DNA of 64,000 bases, taken from positions 930,001 through 994,000 of the forward strand of contig OY756142.1 in assembly GCA_963576785.1 (NCBI GenBank), in the 5' to 3' direction. Below are positions 57,883 through 64,000 of the stretch, in pieces (position 1 is the first letter of the stretch; each line of letters begins with the position of its first letter). The notes below the pieces were generated by a model. It had not been told where the DNA came from and searched no databases. It saw nothing but the letters and a program-made list of their open reading frames with translations. This stretch comes from Chlorophyllum brunneum. Its lineage: Eukaryota; Basidiomycota; Agaricomycetes; Agaricales; Agaricaceae. Made by a program: the position numbers and the translations under genes.

Positions 57883-58596
57883 ATGAGCACATTCCAGACT
57901 GGCACGCGGCCCTCTAAGGGCATTGTCGACCCCACACCCCTACCCGAAGACATCCCCAAGGTCGCTGAACTCGGTGTCACCAGTGCACCCCTCAAGAGTG
58001 CCGCGTTCTTCATCGGTGCCTCTTGCAAAGACGTCAATGGTATGTGGGCCTTTGTGCGTCCAAAATACTCTTTCGTATGGGCCGTGTGTGTGATGGCATA
58101 TCTGAGCTGACAATCACATTACGTCCGTTTAGAGGACTTCATGCTCTGTAAGAACGAGAATCGGGACCCGGCACATTGTCTGAAGGAGGGACGACGGGTT
58201 ACGCGGTGTGCAACGGACTTGTGAGTATACCCTGGAACGGGGACACATATACTAACCCATTGTGATTAGGATCAACAAGATGCGGGAGAATTGTCTATCG
58301 CAATTTGAGGCTCACTGGAATTGCTTAGACCGCAACAACCAGGCAAGTTGATGCTATTTCTAACCCAGAACTGTGTTGAGATTTCTGGCCAGGAGTACCA
58401 TCTTTGCCGTAAGCCAGAGCGGGCTCTGAACTCTTGCGTGTTTGAAAAACTTGTACGCCAACCCCATTTATATTTCCACCAGCTCACATACGTGCCTCTT
58501 CGACAGGGCCTCAAGAAGACGATACCCGGAACACCACCAGGCCAGCAGCCCATCCATGAAGTAGAGAGTCCTGTTTTCAAAGGCGTACAGAAGTAG
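57883..58596 (+). CDS. NDUFA8: Complex I subunit NDUFA8 (twin CX9C)
   Basis: This is an accessory subunit of respiratory complex I on the intermembrane-space side, imported through the Mia40 route. The start MSTFQTGTRPSKGIVDPTPL leads to PEDIPKVAELGVTSAPLKSA AFFIGASCKDVN. Four CX9C units follow: CKNENRDPAHC, CLKEGRRVTRC, CLSQFEAHWNC and CRKPERALNSC, split over four short exons. The tail holds GLKKTIPGTPPGQQP. All eight spaced cysteines are present. The number and order of CX9C motifs and the TSAPLKSAAF segment identify the family. Confidence 0.94.
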
Positions 58597-58795
58597 AGGA
58601 ACTGTTGTTTTGGACGAGTTGGAGGAATAGATTCCTCGTTCGTGAGCTTGGCTAAGCCGTCCGCGCGAGACGTATAAGATACGACACTACTGAATCAACA
58701 ATCATGTTACTTGAGGAGTCATAGGAATTAGATGAACAAGGGCTGGTACATGGAACGTCACCAGGTGGTGGATGAGGATAAACAAATGCATCCAA

Positions 58796-60295
58796 ATGGC
58801 CTTCTTCCACACATCCCGACCCGCTCACCGTCTATATTCGCTCCACGCTCTCTTCCGTCGTCATTCTTCGTCTGCTTCATCAAGCCCACAACATTCTATA
58901 TATATATCCAACTCTACTAATCCCTACTTTAATCTAACATTCGAGGATTGGTCAGTTACCCAAGTTCACTCCCAACTGAATCGTCCTCACATAGCCTCCC
59001 AAGGCTATTCCGGCACAAAACCCCAGGCGAACCATTGTTGTTCATATACCGTGATGATCCATGTGTAGTCATTGGAAGAAATCAGAATCCATGGAAGGAA
59101 GTCAACTTTAGCGCCCTCAGAGCGCGTCCCGGCCTGCCATTCATCCGAAGACGAAGTGGGGGCGGAACAGTCTACCACGTATGAACCATGTCTGGCGTAA
59201 AAGCAAGGGCTTACGAGAATGCGCCTTCTAGGACCTAGGAAACACCAACTTTTCAATACACCTGCCCCGACGGTCTTTCGATAGACACGTCACAGCGCAG
59301 TTGATACTCCGGGCCGTACGCGCACTCGATATTGACGCGAGGCTGAACGACCGGAACGACATCTGCATAGGGAATGACAAGATATGTCCTGATGTGATTT
59401 CAATTACTCGTATCGCCTGACCTTTTTTTTCAACACATTTCAGGATCCGCCTACAAGATAGTAAACACACGCGCCTACCACCATGGAACAATGCTGATCT
59501 CTACACGGCTTAGCGAGCTAGGGGACATCCTCCGCACGAATAAGGTGAATCCTCCTTCACCTTTCCTGGAAAAAGTCGTTGGGATTCTGATTAATTAGAA
59601 AACGTCGGATCACTAGGATACTATGATAACAAAGGGTGTGGCGTCTGTTCGTTCCCCCGTATGCAACATCCAACAATTCAATCCCAACGTGGATCACGGC
59701 TCCTTTTCTAATGCGGTGGTCAATGAATTCCGGAAAGAATACGGCATTGACGAAGAAGTGGGTCCAGTTGCCAAGTGAATACCCATAAGTTTGACTGTTT
59801 TTAGGCCGTACAAGTCGAGGAGGAGGAAGAACTCCTATCAATTCATTACATTAAGCAAGGCATGTCCGAACTTCCGGTGAGTTGTGTAGACTCCAATGAT
59901 TTGTTCGGAGGCGAACTGAAGCGGCTTCAGGGCTGGCAATGGGCATATGGTCAAACACCGGAATTCACGTATACTATCGACAACACGTTTCCGTGGGGCA
60001 AGGTGGTGAGTCAATACACGCACTGGTGTCGGCTAATCAGCTCACTATGATAATTCTGCACCACCCTCACCAGTCAGCGAAGATCGTATCGAAGCACGGC
60101 CTCATACTTTTGTGTACCATTAACATTGCCGAAGCTCGCCTCTCTACCGAGGACGTGGAAAACGTATTTCGACTCGCCAAGACAATGGAGGGACGGCAGT
60201 ACGGTCGCGTCGATGATGACGTTGTGGAACGAACAGCCGCCACAAACGAGTTTGCGCTGAACGTGTTGTCCTGGTTGAAAACTGTCATGTCTTAG
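58796..60295 (+). CDS. Lipoate-protein ligase A family enzyme, mitochondrial
   Basis: The enzyme attaches lipoate to E2 subunits and to the glycine-cleavage H protein. The start [30 protein letters not shown] looks like a mitochondrial presequence. Exons then give [59 protein letters not shown] (the substrate-binding [12 protein letters not shown] loop, completed by D in the next exon), [36 protein letters not shown] (acyl-adenylate Lys), [33 protein letters not shown] and [23 protein letters not shown]-terminal accessory part ends [12 protein letters not shown]. Seven or so introns. The layout equals bacterial LplA and yeast Aim22. Confidence 0.93.
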
Positions 60296-60724
60296 AACCT
60301 CGACTGAGCATTACATTCTTAACTACCGCACAATGCTATGGAAGTTTCAGCCTCGTTCGTTTGTAACGCTCAGCCATCTCAGGTACTATACCAAGCGACG
60401 TGTTGGTCGGAATTACCGCACCGCCACAAATACTGTGAGCGCTTGGGACACACAGAAGACACTGCAGTTAGGCGTGTGCGGTCCGGTAATTTACTCGGCT
60501 CTTCAGTTTATTCACCGGTTACGCGGCACGACTGTCCTGTGTTCAAGGTATCGGAAACATACCCCAGTGCCCAAGGCACCAAGGCGAATGACATTGATCT
60601 TTTTGTCCAGGCAGAAGCTTGTTCTAAAGTGACGCTGCTTATTGTGTTCAACAGACGCCGAAATTTTCTGCATTGAGGGCGGGAGAAGGATTCAATGGGA
60701 TATACGAGGCTCAAGTACGTGGCT

Positions 60725-61157
60725 CTATGACGTGCGTTCGGTATACCATACACTATTCGTGGCGAAGTCCGCTGGCGCCTCAGGATTGTCCTGTTCGCCA
60801 TGAAGTCACTTGAGTGAGCACTCCAATACGAGAAAGAAACGAGTAAACGTACCGTCTGCCCCCGCTTGTGCCCGGTCAGTCGCTCATCCCGCTTCATCAT
60901 CATCTCATCCCATCTGTCAATATGATACCGAGGAGGCTGCAGCACGTTCCTAAGTTCGTCAGAAACGCACGAAGGTAGCTAGAGACACACCTTGCCCTGG
61001 TTTTGGAACCTTGTCGAAACGTTGAGAAGCGTTCCGGCAGCTCCGAACATGGCGGTCAAAAGACCTGAGGCCATGATCAACACAAAAAGCTATGCCTAGA
61101 ACAAAAAGCACATTTATACACACCGAAAGGAATCAACGCCTCCCAGGGAACTGGCAT
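60725..61157 (-). CDS. NDUFA1: Complex I subunit NDUFA1-like (MWFE)
   Basis: Four exons of a small membrane subunit run leftward: MPVPWEALIPFG, GLLTAMFGAAGTLLNVSTRF QNQGK, PPRYHIDRWDEMMMKRDERL TGHKRGQT and DNPEAPADFATNSVWYTERT S then stop. One membrane helix is preceded by a short N-terminus. PPRYxxDxWDxMMMxRDxRLTG is the diagnostic stretch of the fungal homologue of the MWFE subunit, in the inner-membrane arm of complex I. Phases agree at the introns I placed. The product is about 90 residues, which is normal. The gene was too split to show as one long frame. Confidence 0.9.
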
Positions 61158-61512
61158 AATGTTGCTACTAGTCGAGGTGACCAAGGTTGGTTGGAGTGCT
61201 CAAGGTGTTGTGTTGTTTGGTGCTATTGTCCGAGGGCTTGACAGGTCAGATTCAACTTAGTCGAAAAGGTTACCATTAACTCGAGCGAGTCGAGCATTCG
61301 ATTCCTAACAAAAATACACATATGTTACAAGCGAAAAGAGGCCATGGAGGTATCACTAGGATATATCCTAAATAGTAATAGAGAAACCCATTGGGCAGCG
61401 AACAATGACCTAGTAAAAGCCACTGGGGAGGCGCTCAAAACAAAAACAATATTCAAGTGGTACAATAATCGAGGAAAAAAGACTGCAACACATCGTTCGT
61501 GCAATCTCCACT
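61158..61512. other. Intergenic stretch upstream of NDUFA1
   Basis: 355 bases between NDUFA1 (start at 61157) and the stop of the next leftward gene. Nothing else is seen. Confidence 0.45.
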
Positions 61513-62370
61513 TCAGAAATGGTGGTTGGGGTAGTAAGTGTTATGCGCCGGGGTGATACAAGGAAAATATGTATCATAAAGGCTGGATGGCATTCCAGAC
61601 GCCTGCACGGTCTCATTTTGGTGTGGGAGATGTCCCTCGAGGACATAATTATGGAATGGCGACTCCACGTCCAGGTTCGAGGTTGCGGGTGGGTAAAATT
61701 GCGAAGGTTGCATGTACTGTGGGAATTGCCCGGGAAAATGGTGACTAGCTATTCTTGTCTCTTGGTAGTCAATGGCAGCCAACCCGCCAAGTCCAGAAAG
61801 ATAATGGAGCGTATCGAGATGAGCGCTAGCGGTATGTGCATACGGGCTATGTGACCATTTAGGAGGATCCGTGAAAGAGCCTTGTTCGATCGCATGCATG
61901 GGATCTGGCGCTGCACTCGGGAGAGATGGCCATGGAACTTCAGGCAGATGTCGCGGGACAGTAATAGAGTCCAGACATGCGTTTGTGGGAAAATGAATTG
62001 CAGAGGAGCCAGGAGTTGCATGATAATCTGGATATCCTTCGTGAAGGTCAGTTATCGCATTCAAAGTGGAAGCCCCTGTCGATCGTTGGCTTGAGGTACT
62101 CCAGGATGACTGGCTCGAGGAACTCCTTGAGGGCATTTCATTCAACTCATGGAGAGAATTGAAGATAGCCTGGGGAATGATAGGACGCTCCGGCCTTCGT
62201 TTAGCACGTCGACCCCGAATAGGTTGTGCTTCGCCCACTTTCCCTTCTCCGTCATGTTTTGGTTTCCTGCTTCGCCTCTTGGGGCGTTCCACGGCGGTGA
62301 GGTTTGATGAGGAGTAACACCCTTCAGATCCCCGACTGGATTCTACCGAAGTGATAGGAGTGATTCGCAT
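61513..62370 (-). CDS. Basic, low-complexity protein, possible nuclear regulator
   Basis: A leftward frame of 285 codons is intact from MRITPITSVESSRGSEGCYS to the stop at 61513. Two basic clusters stand out (VERPKRRSRKPK and IRGRRAKRRPERP), separated by an acidic spacer. Then comes IIPQAIFNSLHELN and a long Ser, Pro, His and Tyr-rich stretch typical of activation or low-complexity regions of fungal transcription factors. No zinc cluster, homeodomain or HMG box is visible in the frame. An acceptor-like ctactag sits just before the ATG, so a DNA-binding exon could lie to the right, but I could not find one. It may also be a lineage-specific protein. Confidence 0.5.
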   Translation of the reverse strand: MRITPITSVESSRGSEGCYSSSNLTAVERPKRRSRKPKHDGEGKVGEAQPIRGRRAKRRPERPIIPQAIFNSLHELNEMPSRSSSSQSSWSTSSQRSTGASTLNAITDLHEGYPDYHATPGSSAIHFPTNACLDSITVPRHLPEVPWPSLPSAAPDPMHAIEQGSFTDPPKWSHSPYAHTASAHLDTLHYLSGLGGLAAIDYQETRIASHHFPGQFPQYMQPSQFYPPATSNLDVESPFHNYVLEGHLPHQNETVQASGMPSSLYDTYFPCITPAHNTYYPNHHF

Positions 62371-64000
62371 TAGCTAGTAGTCGAGGTCAATACGGCCGAG
62401 CATCCAAAAGATAACAGGTGTTATTTGCTAACCGGTGAAGAATTATAAGGCTTCGGGCAGGGGTGGCGCCCTCTTCTCCTCATTACATCGGTATACATAA
62501 GGGGAGGGAGGCCTTTAAGCAGGATGTTGATGAGTCCTAAGAAAATCCTTAGGGAGAGTAGATATACGACTCTCGAAGAGGGACGGTAGCTGTAGTCCGG
62601 TCTCGATCACCTGGCGGCGGGATGGAGTTTGACACATTACCGCCCCGATGATATATAGACATAACAAACGGCACGCTTGACCAACGTGCATCAATGGTAT
62701 TTCTTCTTCTGAGAAGCATCTCCGTTCTCTTCAGCCTACGCACACCGGGGATCGCGATTTGAGAGCTGTCGAGGATTGTGGCGACCAATGGTGGCCAGTA
62801 AACCAGGAATAAATTTTGGCATGATTTCCTGTGTGGCCGTTGTTGTGACTATCATATCTACCTAGATGCGGTGCAAGCAGAGGCCTATGTAAGCGCGTCC
62901 TGGTAGTGGGAGGGGGAGCGAGAATAGCTTCGTTCCATTTTGGGACAGCCAGGTTCGTTGCGTGACTGAGATCTGGGGTGGCAGTGCTTGCGAAGTATCC
63001 AACACTTATTACTGCTAACACGAGGCAATTGTGGCGAGAGGTACCCCTGGTCTCCTTCGTATACAAGTCAAATCATAGATTGCGACTAGCTTCGTGATTA
63101 ACGAAAGACTATGGTGAAGGTTTCTCCTTATGCTCCATATTCTACTAATTTGATCAACGACTTTTTGGCAAGGCTACTCGAGCGCTCACTCTCCGGGAAG
63201 ACGAGTAATACTGCAACCAGCTGCGGCTACAGGATATCTTGAGCGGGGTAGTAGTGTAGTATCATAGCGGCTGTGTAGTTACCTAAAGGATGCACGGTAT
63301 GAGCAGGCTCAGCCGAAGTTTTTAGCATCCCAGAGGGCTATCCATCTGAATTCATGAAGCTTGCAGACGACACTCCGGTGCGTCACATCCACGCCGTGAG
63401 ATATGAGGTCCGCACTGGAATCAAGAGACCTAGTAGTGATGTTTCTGATATTGTGGAAAGGAGGCGCAGAAGATATTTTCGGTTCTGAGGATTGTGGCGA
63501 GAGATGAGAACTTTTCTTTCAGCTTTGGTAATCGGAGAAATAGCCATCACTTGAGAGCTTGACTCGGGGCTCCACGTCGGTGAAAGGGGCGCGGTACCAT
63601 GACTATCGAGTCATACTTTTGTATATCACCCACAAAACCAATCTCGGAGGTATGCTGGCCAACTCTGTTTCCGGAACGAGTCATATTCTAGAGTTGCCAA
63701 GCGCCTCATTCACAGTTCGTTCCGAATGCCCACAAGTCAGAGTATTCTCCTACAAATAGTCATGGGTTCGACGTTACTGCTTTTCACCCAGGGATGGTAT
63801 GCAAGGCCTTGCTTGGGTACGTGCAGTCGGAGGACATTCGCCTTAGGTTCAAGTCGGCGCATACTTCGGAGCAGTCTTGGGTAGCCATTGACAATGGGAA
63901 GGACTTAATTGTAAACGATGAATAGATACAGTGTATGATATGGAGATAAATGCTCCTAGGTCTATAGCGGCGTGAATCACTCAGCAATGAAAAGAAATCA
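62371..64000. other. Right-end region without a convincing gene
   Basis: About 1.6 kb with only short frames. Candidates looked at are leftward frames at 62549-62788 and 62731-63066, and a 43-codon rightward frame at 63111 (MVKVSPYAPYSTNLINDF onward). None has a recognised motif or in-phase splice partners. A leftward frame near 63784-63987 could belong to a gene beyond the window. Confidence 0.4.

Noticed and set aside
60338..60676. Rightward frames after the lipoate ligase
   Set aside because: No motif is recognised. The leftward NDUFA1 exons begin just to the right, and this stretch is its probable 3' flank.
63111..63242. 43-codon rightward frame considered as a mating pheromone precursor
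   Set aside because: It ends CGYRIS, not a CAAX box, and no receptor gene is nearby.

Overview
The window is nuclear DNA from a filamentous basidiomycete, most likely a mushroom-forming Agaricomycete. The evidence is a dense set of genes on both strands, split by many short GT-AG introns of about 45-65 bases, and fungus-specific proteins: the SIN protein Cdc14, the DASH subunit Spc19, Mgm101, Atg29, a Kex1 carboxypeptidase and a fungal TRP-like channel. Gene models were assembled by eye from open frames, splice signals and recalled family motifs. Outer boundaries are usually firmer than internal exon edges. No tRNA, rRNA, CRISPR array or intact transposon was recognised.

Layout. 0-12.6 kb: a partial YEATS protein (Yaf9), a small membrane protein resembling a COX7a subunit, an unrecognised protein with repeated modules, a DsbA-like thioredoxin-fold protein, a TREX-2 PCI protein, a secreted granulin-like Cys-rich protein, a fumarylacetoacetate-hydrolase-family enzyme, Cdc14 and Coa3. 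12.6-14.9 kb: a gene-poor stretch. 14.9-28.7 kb: a multi-pass membrane protein, a TRP-like channel, a CNH-domain protein, a gamma-tubulin complex subunit and Mgm101. 28.8-41.4 kb: Spt3, Ddi1, Atg29, an IMPACT/Yih1 protein, succinate-semialdehyde dehydrogenase and an M28 peptidase with striking His runs. 42-44.8 kb: two more granulin-like genes. 45-64 kb: an ER-type membrane protein, Kex1, a ubiquitin-like-fold candidate, NDUFAF3, a candidate nucleolar propeller protein, a gephyrin-type molybdenum cofactor enzyme, Spc19, NDUFA8, a lipoate ligase, NDUFA1, a basic low-complexity protein and a featureless right end.

Themes. Several genes form tight head-to-head pairs (60-140 bp between start codons). 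Many products act in mitochondria: Coa3, Mgm101, SSADH, NDUFAF3, NDUFA8, lipoate ligase, NDUFA1 and perhaps the COX7a-like protein. The most interesting features are a dispersed family of three secreted proteins with CCP-type granulin-like modules, one of them GPI-anchored with a second beta-rich domain; a glutamate-carboxypeptidase-like enzyme with poly-His insertions in its C-terminal domain; an unrecognised repeat protein near the left end; and a likely GC-AG intron inside the catalytic motif of KEX1.
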